From CAZWDL01 sp964632995 (GTDB lineage Bacteria > Bacteroidota > Bacteroidia > Chitinophagales > Saprospiraceae), in NCBI GenBank assembly GCA_964632995.1, contig CAZWDL010000006.1:32422-96421 (forward strand): DNA of 64,000 bases, written 5' to 3'. A program made the translations under genes and the position numbers. Each line of letters starts with the position of its first letter. Position 1 is the stretch's first letter. Shown one piece after another: positions 9,001 to 17,166 of the stretch. Under the pieces are notes generated by a model. The model was not told the origin of the DNA. It was given only the letters and a program-made list of their open reading frames with translations, and ran no database searches.

Positions 9001-9180
9001 GTATTCCACCAGAGACTCGTCATTTTCCAGGTAGTGGTAGATATCAAAGTTGGGAGTCTGGTAAACAGTAAAATCAAAGGTTTCGTAGTTCACTTTGTTT
9101 TTGCCAAAGTATTGGGCATAAACCTGCCCTCCTAATAGCAAAAAGCAATATAAACTCAGCAGGATTTTCTTATAAAACAT
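6034..9180 (-). CDS. Secreted metalloprotease/TolB-like propeller/outer-membrane barrel fusion
   Basis: A 1048-residue protein read from the ATG at 9180, which begins a clear signal peptide (MFYKKILLSLYCFLLLGGQVYAQ). An in-frame ATG at 9219 would add 13 residues before it and is less likely. Residues ~25-280 form a gluzincin-like peptidase domain with H136-E-x-x-H140 and a downstream EGMAEYLS that offers the third zinc ligand. Residues ~290-600 carry TolB/PD40-type repeats (SPDSKRFAFTG, SPDGNTIVVVG, SPQGDKIFFSS). The last ~400 residues are beta-strand rich and resemble a BamA/Omp85-like surface-antigen barrel, ending in Trp. It should therefore be an outer-membrane-anchored periplasmic or surface protease. 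Substrate unknown. It appears monocistronic. Confidence 0.75.
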   Translation of the reverse strand: MFYKKILLSLYCFLLLGGQVYAQYFGKNKVNYETFDFTVYQTPNFDIYHYLENDESLVEYANWAEHWYQVHRALFRDTIYQRNPILLYKNQADFQQTRSVSSSIGVATGGVTEGLKNRVILPFAPSNQQSFHVLGHEMVHAFQYNMARTSPGLSIRDLGNAPLYMIEGMAEYLSIGTVDAHTAMWMRDAVLHDDIPTLKEMRKPKYFPYRYGHAFWAFITDLRGDEIIAPYLRATARNGLKFGTQQVLGIDFDNLSEMWVNALKETYNPYLGDKKEELIGKKMISKDKSGEINISPVISPSGRYVIYLSEKDLFSIDLFLFDIQENEIVRKVASSRRDSHLDNLKYIESAGTWSPDSKRFAFTGFSDGRNILVIKNVENANTLDRIRLEGVPAFTNPTWSPDGNTIVVVGLVEGQVDLYAYDLQSETVTQLTDDRYSELLPQFSPQGDKIFFSSDALSAQRGRTNGEWDFNLASYDMNSGETEHIDIFPGADNFNPVVNGEGNVFFLSNRDGFRNVYQYQPESGKVYQITDVLTGVSGITGYAPAISVSPQNGNLAYTHFYKMRYNVHLASPGDFLMKEVDPESVDLSPAELPRPREEVKSLVDALHRDFDEMRNLTEADFARVGFKPKFQLDYITSTGVGVGVGTNPLMGTTTGAAGGVSAMFSDILGHHNLITSASINGEIYDFAGSVAYFNRKQQLQWGAALSHTPSRGFGGRRISLDTLSFDNDQQVEVIEDALILDRIFQDQVDLFGQLPFSKNLRIEASASYARYSFRREARQRIFEAVRVVSQGDTLLRRGVFIGRDRETLDAPAGFNLWSVGGALVGDNAAFGLTAPLDGRRFRFGGQKYFGEFNHTAATADYRVYRFFQPIGLAFRIMHQGRYGGNANQLFPFFLGYPWYVRGFNSNNIQDVLGEDRTVLSEDNFFGSKILVSNFEVRIPFTGPEQLTLIKSNFLFTSLNLFADGGLAWYDFGQFEGQVTSSRPDDSIQNGRPPQEGQTLVYSEVKPIFSVGASVRINLFGALILEPYYAIPLVEGVNSNFGLNIVPGW

Positions 9181-9467
9181 AATCTTATTTTTTACGGAGC
9201 CAGGAAATCCCCTTTTCACTTAAGTGGTGAGGTGCCCTCCAGTGTGATTTTATCCCTGATTCCGGGAGGCACCGGCTGTCAGCGTATTGTTATTTCCTGA
9301 AGTTTATCCTTATCCTGACGTCTTGCCGGATGTTTCCTTATTTAGCTTATGGCGAAGAGCCAGGATTTGTTCAGTTTGGCTATCATCTTTACGGCAATGT
9401 TGCAACCCTTCCGGGTAAAAAGCTGTTACACCTGATATGTTTCCGTAAGTACCTAATATCCAATGCT

Positions 9468-10205
9468 ATGCCGCTTTCTGCCCGATCCTTCACACTTACG
9501 CTGTTCATCCTGCTTTTCACAGTACCGCGCATCCTCGCTCAGCGTCCTACCATCGATGATTTTACCATTAGTGGTGATACCTACCGCACGGAAGACGATT
9601 GCTTCCGGCTGACGGAAGAAGAGGATTACTCTTCCGGTTCCATATGGTACGAACGGGCGGTCAGTCTTTCCGCTCCTTTTGCCATTGAGCTGCAGATTAT
9701 GCTGGGTTGTCAGGATGACAGCGGGGCCGACGGGATGGTGTTCATCTTTGCGGCACGGCCTAATCGTACGGGCTACGTAGGGGAGGGTATCGGCTTTGCA
9801 GGATTGGCGCCTTCTCTGGGAATAGAAATAGACACCTGGCGCAACGAGCACCTGCTCGATCCGGAGGAGGACCATATCGCCTTTCTGGCCAACGGCCGGG
9901 TTGGTCACTTCAGTTCCTTTTCCCGCCCTATATTGGTACCGAATCTGGAAGACTGTACACGGCACCGCTTTGTCGTGCGCTGGCAGCCTGATCTTAAGCG
10001 GCTGGCGGTGGAGATCGACGGAGAGATTGTCGGAACCATCAATCAGGATGTGGTCAATCAGATTTTCGGTGGCCGGGATGTCGTGTACTGGGGTATGTCG
10101 GCGGCTACCGGTCGTTATAACAACTATCACGAGGTCTGCTTCGATCGCCTGTCGATGGCTCCTCCCTTTGACATTCTTCCCGATGGGACAGGACGAACAA
10201 AGTAA
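9468..10205 (+). CDS. Secreted L-type (legume-like) lectin-domain protein
   Basis: Read from the ATG at 9468 (245 residues), which is followed by a signal peptide of about 24 residues ending ILAQ. The open frame continues 46 codons upstream, but that part has no signal character. After a short N-terminal strand the body matches the bacterial L-type lectin fold: a DDFTISGDTYRTEDDCFRLT entry, GADGMVFIFAARPN with the conserved Asp/Gly, and GIGFAGLAPSLGIEIDTW. Such modules bind glycans or decorate larger adhesins. Here the lectin stands alone with no sorting tail. It is convergent with the EEP gene at 10224, whose stop is only 18 bases away. Confidence 0.75.
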   Translation: MPLSARSFTLTLFILLFTVPRILAQRPTIDDFTISGDTYRTEDDCFRLTEEEDYSSGSIWYERAVSLSAPFAIELQIMLGCQDDSGADGMVFIFAARPNRTGYVGEGIGFAGLAPSLGIEIDTWRNEHLLDPEEDHIAFLANGRVGHFSSFSRPILVPNLEDCTRHRFVVRWQPDLKRLAVEIDGEIVGTINQDVVNQIFGGRDVVYWGMSAATGRYNNYHEVCFDRLSMAPPFDILPDGTGRTK

Positions 10206-10223
10206 ATCAGCTTCAATCAACAA

Positions 10224-11126
10224 TCACCTCATCTCCAGCTCTGCCAGTACGGGAAGATGATCGGAAGGGAAGCGACCGCTCCAGGATTCGGATAGGATAG
10301 CGTGGCGGCGCACGCTTACCCGGTCATTGACAAAGATGTAGTCGATGCGGCGTCCCGGTTCTCCGGGGAAGTCAAACCCGCTCCAGGTGCTTTCCGGGCC
10401 ATGATGGGGCTGCTGTGTGGTCAGAAACGCATCGAGGAGTGGGTACTCATCGGTCTCATCAGTCAGTACTAAATAAGGGGCATCAGTAGGCACGCAATTG
10501 AAATCTCCGGTAAGGACCACGGAGGCGTCCTCTTCGCAGAGCTCCTCTATTTTCTCTATTATCAAAAGCGCGCTTTGGCGGCGCGCTTCTTGCCCACGAT
10601 GATCAAAGTGGGTGTTGAAGTGGTAAAAGGTATCATTGGTGGATTTATCGAGAAAGCGGGCCCAGGTGACGATGCGAGGCAGCGCAGCGTCCCAGCCGGT
10701 GGAACCTGCCTGATCGGGATTTTCCGAAAGCCAGAAGGTGCCTCCGTCGAGCCGTTCCAGGCGCCCGGTCCGGTAGAGGATAGCGGAGAACTCACTATCG
10801 GGCTCCGGATCGAGAGCGCCATCACTGCGGGCTACCCCGAACCATTCGAACCCAGGTAGCAGGTTATTGAGGTCATCCAGCTGGCTGCGCAGCGCCTCCT
10901 GTAATCCGATTACATCGGCATCGTGGTACCGGATCATGCTTGCCGCCATTTCCTTGCGGTGGGTCCACGCATTATAACCATCGCCAGGATTGGCATAGCG
11001 GATGTTGAAAGACATTACACGGAGTGGTTCCCCGGATTGTCCGGACAGGCCCAGGCCTAGGAAAAAGAAAAGGCCTAGCAATATAACTTGTGGGCTAACC
11101 GATTTTTTCTTATTTAATGGTAACAT
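10224..11126 (-). CDS. Endonuclease/exonuclease/phosphatase family protein, exported
   Basis: A 300-residue EEP-fold enzyme starting at the ATG at 11126; an in-frame ATG at 11147 would add seven residues. A hydrophobic signal segment (about 13-30) precedes the domain. Family motifs occur in order: MSFNIR (Asn41), GLQE (Glu77), NTHFDHRG, GDFNCVPTDAPY, RRIDYIFV and a final SDHLPV with the catalytic His. These are the Mg2+-dependent phosphoesterase residues. Bacteroidota homologues are usually secreted and of unknown substrate (nucleic acid, sugar phosphate or phospholipid head group). Confidence 0.85.
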   Translation of the reverse strand: MLPLNKKKSVSPQVILLGLFFFLGLGLSGQSGEPLRVMSFNIRYANPGDGYNAWTHRKEMAASMIRYHDADVIGLQEALRSQLDDLNNLLPGFEWFGVARSDGALDPEPDSEFSAILYRTGRLERLDGGTFWLSENPDQAGSTGWDAALPRIVTWARFLDKSTNDTFYHFNTHFDHRGQEARRQSALLIIEKIEELCEEDASVVLTGDFNCVPTDAPYLVLTDETDEYPLLDAFLTTQQPHHGPESTWSGFDFPGEPGRRIDYIFVNDRVSVRRHAILSESWSGRFPSDHLPVLAELEMR

Positions 11127-11147
11127 AAAGTAGAGGTGTGAGTGCAT

Positions 11148-11569
11148 AATATTGGTGAGCTAATAGAATTTGAGTAAAGTTACTTATCTTTTCATTACGG
11201 ACCCTATCGCTCAGCGGTGCAGGCCCGGGGCATTTCTTTAAAGCTCTATTATTCCCGTGTCACTAAAAATTACCGCTTTTAGAACTACCGGATCAACTGT
11301 TTTTCTCCAGGTAATAAATTCTTCGTATCTCAGCAGGCGGTAATTATCAGCGCCGGACGAATTCTTACAGCGGACACCGGGATAATGATTGGAAGCGATG
11401 ACTTCAAGATCCACTTACCTCTGAGTGCTTTAACTCGCAGCAACAGACTACGAAATTAATATTAATAAATCTTAAACATTTCACCGATCTTCTCAATTGG
11501 TAAATTTGAAAATAAAGCGCACATCCGCTCTGGAAATTTGTTAACTGAACAAAAGAAATAATAAATAGT
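11148..11569. promoter_or_regulatory. Divergent intergenic region with a promoter for 11570
   Basis: These 422 bases separate two divergent genes. TAAATTTG at 11501-11508 fits TAnnTTTG, with ATTT at 11478-11481 as a weak -33 element, giving a start near 11515 and a leader of about 55 bases for the HAD gene. The rest is AT-rich without a credible gene; a 65-codon minus-strand frame at 11404-11601 overlaps the HAD start and is rejected. Confidence 0.5.
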
Positions 11570-12313
11570 ATGGATAAAATTAAACTTGTCGTGTTTGACA
11601 TGGCCGGGACGACGGTCAGAGACGAAAAAGAGGTGGAAACCTGTTTTTACAATGCAGCCAAGAAAAGCGGCCTGAAAGCTAGTCGTGAGCGGATTCGTAA
11701 ACTGGAAGGGTATCCCAAAAAAGAAGTGATTCGTTCCCTCTGGGAGGAATTAGGCGGGAAAGATCATCCCGATCTGGATCAGGCTGTTGCAACGACCAAC
11801 CACCTCTTCCGGGCCATTCTTGAAAATCACTTCCGGCTCAACCCGGTCGAACCAGCGGAAGGAGCAGTCGACACCTTTAAGTGGCTGCGCGCTGAAGGCG
11901 TCAAGATCGCACTGACGGCCGGCTTCTACCGGAAGGTTGCCGATATTATTCTCAACAGATTGGGGTGGGACGAAGGGCTGAACGAAAATTACGTCGGCGC
12001 TGAAACGTCGCTCATTGATTTATCACTGACGCCCGACGAAGTAGGGGAGGGCCGCCCAAGCCCGGATATGATCTTCAAAGCTATGGATATTTTGGGGGTG
12101 GATAACCCGAAGCACGTCGTCAAGGTAGGAGATACGCCCGCCGACCTGCTGGCTGGTAAGGCCGCCAAATGCCGCTTCACCTTTGGAGTTACCAACGGCT
12201 CACATACCCGGGAGCAGCTCATGCAATACGACAATGACGGTTTGATCGACAACTTAGAACAACTGCGGAAAATTCTGCCTGCGTTGCTTAATGAGGAAGA
12301 AGTGAAAAGTTAA
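11570..12313 (+). CDS. Phosphonatase-like HAD hydrolase
   Basis: A 247-residue HAD-superfamily enzyme. The N-terminal motif FDMAGTTV has the nucleophile Asp10 but Ala where most phosphatases have the second Asp; this D-x-A-G-T form is typical of phosphonoacetaldehyde hydrolase (PhnX) and its relatives. A helical cap follows (about 18-95). Motif II is ALTAGF, the lysine-side block is GRPSPDMIFKAM, and the acidic motif is VGDTPADLLAG. It fits the phosphonatase-like group rather than true PhnX, and no other phosphonate genes are nearby. Cytosolic; the substrate may be a phosphonate or a phosphate ester. Confidence 0.8.
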   Translation: MDKIKLVVFDMAGTTVRDEKEVETCFYNAAKKSGLKASRERIRKLEGYPKKEVIRSLWEELGGKDHPDLDQAVATTNHLFRAILENHFRLNPVEPAEGAVDTFKWLRAEGVKIALTAGFYRKVADIILNRLGWDEGLNENYVGAETSLIDLSLTPDEVGEGRPSPDMIFKAMDILGVDNPKHVVKVGDTPADLLAGKAAKCRFTFGVTNGSHTREQLMQYDNDGLIDNLEQLRKILPALLNEEEVKS

Positions 12314-12530
12314 TCGACAATGCACGAGAGACAGGGAGACTGGAAGAATATTTGTGCTCCCGGTTTCCGTGTTTCTCTTCCACTCCAAAATGTTCCGGGT
12401 TGCCGGCATCTATGGCGATAACCCATCTCTACTCCTCACATCACATTTCCTTCTTACAGCAGTCATTCCTTTGACGATGGCCGATAGGAAAAATAAACCC
12501 CACCATTTAATCTTATTCCAGTCTGACGGG

Positions 12531-12563
12531 TTTAGATTATACTATACAATCTTGCTATCTTTG
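12531..12563 (+). promoter_or_regulatory. Promoter of the RND efflux genes
   Basis: TATCTTTG at 12556-12563 matches TAnnTTTG, with TTTA at 12531-12534 as a -33-like element 21 bases upstream. Predicted start is near 12570, about 30 bases before the adaptor ATG at 12600. Confidence 0.55.
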
Positions 12564-12599
12564 CAGATTCAAGGCCTTTAAAAAGCAATTGTCACACCT

Positions 12600-13703
12600 A
12601 TGAGTAAGAGAAGCACCCGGATCTTAGCGCTCGTTCTGGCGCTCGTCATTTTCGGCGGCGGATATTATATCTATTATTACAACCCATTCACTGAAGAACG
12701 GGAACCCTCAGCGGTTGCTGCGGAAACAGCCGCTATGAGCGCCAGCCCGGCTACGCCCGTCACTGCAATGATCGTGAATACCAGCGCGCTGAAGGACGTC
12801 ATCTCCGTTAACGGTTCTACAATTCCCAAAGAAGAAGTGATGATCACGGCCGAGGTGCCTGGGAAGATTAAGGATATCCTTTTCAAGGAAGGAACATGGG
12901 TTAAAAAAGGAACACCGCTTCTCCGGCTGGACGACTCAGAGCTGCAGGCGCAACGCGAACGATTACTGGTGCAGAGAGAGCTGACCCAGAAGATCGCCGA
13001 GCGAATGAAAAACCTGTACGACAGAGAGGGCGTGAGCCTTCAGGAATACGAAATCGCTGCTGCCGAAGCGGAGCAGGTGGCAGCTGAGCTGGCACTCATT
13101 GACGTACAACTGGAAAAGCGAATCATCAATGCTCCTTTCAGTGGGGTGCTCGGGCTCAAACAAGTGAGTGAGGGAAGTTATCTTTCTCCCGGTAGTCCGG
13201 TAATCAGCCTGGTCAGCACCAATCCTATCCATTTGGAATTTTCCGTGCCGGAAAAATACAGCCGCTCCATACAGCAGAGAGCTAAGGTCGAATTTACACT
13301 CGCCGGGATTGATCACAATTTTGAAGCCACAGTAATAGCCAAAGAACCCAATATCGATTCGGAAACGCGGACCCTTCGCTTTAAAGCTTCGGCGCCTAAC
13401 CCAAAAGGAGAAATTTTGCCGGGCGCCTATGCCAACGTGCGCGTCAACCTGCGCTCTTTCGACGCTGCCATTCTCATCCCAACCCAGGCTGTGGTTCCTG
13501 AGCTGGGCGGCAAAAAAGTCTTTCTGTTTCGAAACGGCAAAGCAGTGGCGGTTCCCGTAGAGACGGGTATCCGCGAAGACGCCAATATCCAGGTGATCGA
13601 AGGGCTGCAAGAGGGCGATACGATCATTACTAACGGCGTGCTCCAAATCCGGAGCGGCTCGGATGTGACGATCTCACATTTAACACCGGCCGGCGCCGGA
13701 TAA
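12600..13703 (+). CDS. RND efflux periplasmic adaptor subunit (membrane fusion protein)
   Basis: A 367-residue MdtA/AcrA-type adaptor. It has one N-terminal membrane anchor (about residues 7-26) rather than a lipobox. A lipoyl-like half (GKIKDILFKEGTWVKKGTPLLRLD) and a coiled-coil hairpin (about 115-165) follow, then the second lipoyl half (INAPFSGVLGLKQVSEGSYLSPG), a beta-barrel and a membrane-proximal domain ending IRSGSDVTI. It links an inner-membrane RND pump to an outer-membrane channel. The pump gene follows 104 bases downstream. No TolC-like channel is encoded in the window, so the complex must use one from elsewhere. Confidence 0.9.
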   Translation: MSKRSTRILALVLALVIFGGGYYIYYYNPFTEEREPSAVAAETAAMSASPATPVTAMIVNTSALKDVISVNGSTIPKEEVMITAEVPGKIKDILFKEGTWVKKGTPLLRLDDSELQAQRERLLVQRELTQKIAERMKNLYDREGVSLQEYEIAAAEAEQVAAELALIDVQLEKRIINAPFSGVLGLKQVSEGSYLSPGSPVISLVSTNPIHLEFSVPEKYSRSIQQRAKVEFTLAGIDHNFEATVIAKEPNIDSETRTLRFKASAPNPKGEILPGAYANVRVNLRSFDAAILIPTQAVVPELGGKKVFLFRNGKAVAVPVETGIREDANIQVIEGLQEGDTIITNGVLQIRSGSDVTISHLTPAGAG

Positions 13704-13719
13704 ACAGGGGTTGAATAAA

Positions 13720-13772
13720 GGAAGGGGTGGAGGATCGAAGTAAAGTATAGGATCCTCCATCCTTCCCCTTTT
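13720..13772 (+). terminator. Terminator or attenuator between adaptor and pump genes
   Basis: GGAAGGGGTGGAGGATC (13720-13735) can pair with GATCCTCCATCCTTCCCC (13750-13767), with a small bulge. A T-rich tail (TTTTTATTA) follows. The structure resembles a Rho-independent terminator lying inside the efflux operon. Confidence 0.55.
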
Positions 13773-13807
13773 TATTACCATCCTCCAATTCCTCAATTCT
13801 TCTACCT

Positions 13808-16800
13808 ATGAGTTTATCATCCATCAGCATACAACGTCCGGTCCTGGCTACGGTGATGTCGATCGTTATCGTACTTTTCGGCGTCATCGGTTTAAGTTCT
13901 CTTGGCGTACGGGAATACCCCAGCGTTGACCCTCCGATCATCACAGTATCGACCAGCTATGTCGGTGCCAATGCCGATATTATAGAATCGCAGATCACCG
14001 AACCGATTGAGGAGGCAGTCAACGGCATTGCCGGTATTCGTTCCATCACTTCGGTCAGCCGCGATGGGCGCGCCACTGTCACTGTTGAGTTCAACCTGGA
14101 AGTCGACCTGGAAACTGCCGCCAATGATGTCCGGGACAAAGTGTCCCAGGCCGTCGGCCGACTCCCTGTCGATGCCGAACCGCCCGTCGTCTCTAAAGCC
14201 GATGCCGACTCTTCCCCCATTATTTTTCTCAACATTCAGAGTGAGCAGCGATCGCTGCTGGAATTGACCAGCATCGCCGACAATATATTCAAGGAACGAC
14301 TACAAACGATTAATGGCGTCAGTTCTATCATGGTCTGGGGCTCCAAGCGGTATTCCATGCGCTTGTGGATTTCACCGGAGCGCCTTTCCGCCTATCAGCT
14401 CACACCACTGGATGTGCGCAATGCCTTACTACGCGAGAATATCGAGCTGCCCTCGGGCAGCGTCGAAGGCGCCAATACCGAACTGACAGTGCGCACCCTG
14501 GGCCGGCTCACTACCCCGGAGGAGTTCAACAATCTGATCGTCAAGGAAGAAAACGGCAGGATTGTCCGCTTTCGCGATATTGGATTTGCCGAACTGGGTC
14601 CCGAAAACCTGCGCACCGTACTCAAACGCGACGGCATCCCTATGGTGGGCAACGCCATCGTCCCTCAACCGGGCTCCAATCATATCGAAATCGCGGACGA
14701 ATTTTACAAGCGGCTAGATCAGATCAAAAAAGACATACCGGAGGATATCAAACTCGGTATCGGGTTCGATACCACTCAGTATATCCGCGATTCCATTTCA
14801 GAAGTACAGCAGACGATTTACCTGGCTTTCGGGCTCGTCGTCCTGATTATTTTCCTGTTTTTGCGGGACTGGCGGACGACGATCATCCCGGTGCTTGTCA
14901 TTCCGATTTCGCTCATCGGCGCTTTCTTTATTATGTACATCGCCGATTTCTCCATCAATGTGCTAACCTTGCTGGGGGTCGTACTGGCGATCGGGCTAGT
15001 GGTAGATGATGCCGTCGTGGTGCTGGAAAACATTTACGCCAAGGTGGAAGCAGGCATGAAACCGCTACACGCCGCAGTGAAGGGAGCCGAAGAAATATTC
15101 TTTGCGGTCATTGCTACTACGGTAGCACTCGTGGCCGTCTTTATGCCGGTAATTTTTCTGCAGGGACTCACCGGCCGCTTGTTTCGCGAATTCGGCGTCG
15201 TCATTTCCGGCGCCGTTGTGATTTCTTCTTTCGTCGCCCTGACCCTGACGCCAATGCTCTCTTCCAAGATCCTGAAAAAGCGCAAGCGACAGCCCTGGTT
15301 TTACCGGGCGACCGAACCTTTCTTCACCTTCCTGGCCCGGATTTACCGCAATGCGCTCAACGCTTTCATGGGCGTGCGGTGGATGGCTTTTGTCATCATG
15401 ATCGGTTCCGGGCTACTCATTTACTACGTCGGTCGACAGGTCCCCTCAGAGCTCGCGCCGATGGAGGATCGCGGCCGCATCCGGGGCTTTGCCAATGCAC
15501 CGGAAGGTTCTACCTTCGAATACATGGACGAATACATGGACGAAGTCATCGGGCTGATCAAAGAAGAGGTACCTGAACGGGAAGGCGTGATTTCGGTGAC
15601 TTCTCCTGGTTTTGGCGCATCGACTTCCGTCAACTCAGGCTTCTTTTTCATTATTCTGAAAGACGGCGATGAGCGCGAGCGATCACAGCAGGAGATCTTC
15701 CAGGAATTGTCTGGCGGAATCAATCAACTGACCGGAGCACGTACCTTCATCTCTCAGCCGCAAAGTATCGGTAATCGACGGGGAGGGCTGCCGGTTCAGT
15801 TCGTGATTCAGGCGCCTAATTTTGACAAACTGCGCGAGGCGCTTCCCCGGTTCGCCAACCGGGCCCGCGAGGAAGCCATGTTCCGCTTCGTCGATATTGA
15901 CCTCAAGTTCAATAAGCCGGAAATCCGTATCAATATCGACCGGCAGAAGGCACAGGACCTCGGCGTATCGGTGCTCGACATTGCCCAAACCCTTCAACTG
16001 GGCCTTGCCGGTCAGCGCTTCGGCTATTTCATTATGGATGGCAAGCAATACCAGGTGATCGGTCAGGTGGAACGCCAGGACCGGGACGAGCCCGTAGACC
16101 TGCGCAGTCTCTATGTCCGCAACCGGGAAGGAAATATGATACAGCTCGACAACCTCGTCAACCTGGAGGAACAAACCACACCCCCGACCTTGTACCGCTT
16201 TAACCGCTTCGTGTCCGCCACCGTTTCCGCCGACCTGGCCGGCGATTACACCATCGGTCAGGGGATAGAAAAAATGGAAAGCATCGCCGGGGAGGTGCTG
16301 GATGATACTTTCCTGACTTCATTGACCGGGCCCTCCAAAGATTTCCAGGAGAGCTCCTCCAGTTTGGAATTCGCTTTCGCCCTGGCGCTGATTCTCATTT
16401 ATCTGGTGCTGGCGGCACAGTTCGAAAGCTTTATCGATCCTTTCATCATCATGTTCACAGTGCCGCTGGCGCTGGCCGGCGCCCTATTAACGCTGTTTTA
16501 TTTCGATCAGACCCTCAACATCTTTAGCCAGATCGGTATTATCATGCTCATCGGCTTGGTGGCTAAGAACGGAATTCTTATCATTGAATTCGCCAATCAG
16601 CGCAAGGATCAGGGACTCAGCCGTTTGGAGGCGATCAAGGAAGCTTCCGCAGCTCGCTTTCGCCCTATTCTGATGACGAGCCTATCCACCATTCTCGGGG
16701 TGCTGCCGATCGCGCTTGCCCTGGGAGCCGGTGCGGAAAGCCGCGTGTCTATGGGGATCGCCGTTATTGGTGGACTGCTGTTTGCTACGCTGCTGACCCT

Positions 16801-16912
16801 CTTTGTGATCCCGGCTATTTACTCCTATCTGTCGAGTAAAGAAGGCACCAAGAACAAGATTGACCTGGAGCTGATTGAGCAGGAGTCGAAAGAACAGATG
16901 ATTCAAAGTTGA
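13808..16912 (+). CDS. RND family efflux transporter permease (AcrB/MdtB type)
   Basis: A 1034-residue inner-membrane pump, the usual length for the HAE-type RND family. It starts SLSSISIQRPVLATVMSIVIVLFGVIG (first helix), has the large periplasmic loops after TM1 and TM7, and carries the TM4 proton-relay acidic pair in GLVVDDAVVVLENIY. The second-half block IMLIGLVAKNGILIIEFANQ is also present. It should work as a homotrimer with the adaptor at 12600 to expel drugs, detergents or other amphiphiles by proton exchange. The ATG at 13808 matches the family start. Confidence 0.93.
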   Translation: MSLSSISIQRPVLATVMSIVIVLFGVIGLSSLGVREYPSVDPPIITVSTSYVGANADIIESQITEPIEEAVNGIAGIRSITSVSRDGRATVTVEFNLEVDLETAANDVRDKVSQAVGRLPVDAEPPVVSKADADSSPIIFLNIQSEQRSLLELTSIADNIFKERLQTINGVSSIMVWGSKRYSMRLWISPERLSAYQLTPLDVRNALLRENIELPSGSVEGANTELTVRTLGRLTTPEEFNNLIVKEENGRIVRFRDIGFAELGPENLRTVLKRDGIPMVGNAIVPQPGSNHIEIADEFYKRLDQIKKDIPEDIKLGIGFDTTQYIRDSISEVQQTIYLAFGLVVLIIFLFLRDWRTTIIPVLVIPISLIGAFFIMYIADFSINVLTLLGVVLAIGLVVDDAVVVLENIYAKVEAGMKPLHAAVKGAEEIFFAVIATTVALVAVFMPVIFLQGLTGRLFREFGVVISGAVVISSFVALTLTPMLSSKILKKRKRQPWFYRATEPFFTFLARIYRNALNAFMGVRWMAFVIMIGSGLLIYYVGRQVPSELAPMEDRGRIRGFANAPEGSTFEYMDEYMDEVIGLIKEEVPEREGVISVTSPGFGASTSVNSGFFFIILKDGDERERSQQEIFQELSGGINQLTGARTFISQPQSIGNRRGGLPVQFVIQAPNFDKLREALPRFANRAREEAMFRFVDIDLKFNKPEIRINIDRQKAQDLGVSVLDIAQTLQLGLAGQRFGYFIMDGKQYQVIGQVERQDRDEPVDLRSLYVRNREGNMIQLDNLVNLEEQTTPPTLYRFNRFVSATVSADLAGDYTIGQGIEKMESIAGEVLDDTFLTSLTGPSKDFQESSSSLEFAFALALILIYLVLAAQFESFIDPFIIMFTVPLALAGALLTLFYFDQTLNIFSQIGIIMLIGLVAKNGILIIEFANQRKDQGLSRLEAIKEASAARFRPILMTSLSTILGVLPIALALGAGAESRVSMGIAVIGGLLFATLLTLFVIPAIYSYLSSKEGTKNKIDLELIEQESKEQMIQS

Positions 16913-17166
16913 AAGGATTCCCCGCCTTCTTCCGGTGGACGGATTGAAGGGTTGGGGCAGAATTCATAGTTTTTTACTTCTCCTGGCGCTCATTTCGGCT
17001 TTCGCATAGGTAAGCTTCTTCTGAATTACCTGAATCATAACGTCATCAAGCCAGTACCGGATGATGCCGAAAAGGCCTTTTTATCAGCAATACATATGAT
17101 TAGTTCTCATAAACCTTTAATATTGTATTTATCTTAAAGGCTTTTTTTATCAAAAATAAATTCCTT
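16913..17166. other. Intergenic region with a weak terminator-like hairpin
   Basis: CCTTTAA (17114-17120) pairs with TTAAAGG (17134-17140), followed by C and a run of seven T. The stem is only 7 bases, so its role as the pump gene terminator is uncertain. Two similar T-rich stretches (AAAGGCCTTTTTATCAG near 17080 and AAAGGCTTTTTTTATCA near 17136) look like a local direct repeat. No gene is visible. Confidence 0.35.

Noticed and set aside
11404..11601. 65-codon minus-strand frame in the intergenic region
   Set aside because: Overlaps the HAD gene start and its promoter, AT-rich, no similarity recognised.
11570..12313. True phosphonoacetaldehyde hydrolase PhnX
   Set aside because: The D-x-A-G-T start fits, but no transaminase or phosphonate gene is adjacent and I cannot place the cap lysine with confidence; called phosphonatase-like only.
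12354..12581. 75-codon plus-strand frame before the efflux adaptor
   Set aside because: Overlaps the adaptor promoter; composition and lack of motifs argue against a gene.
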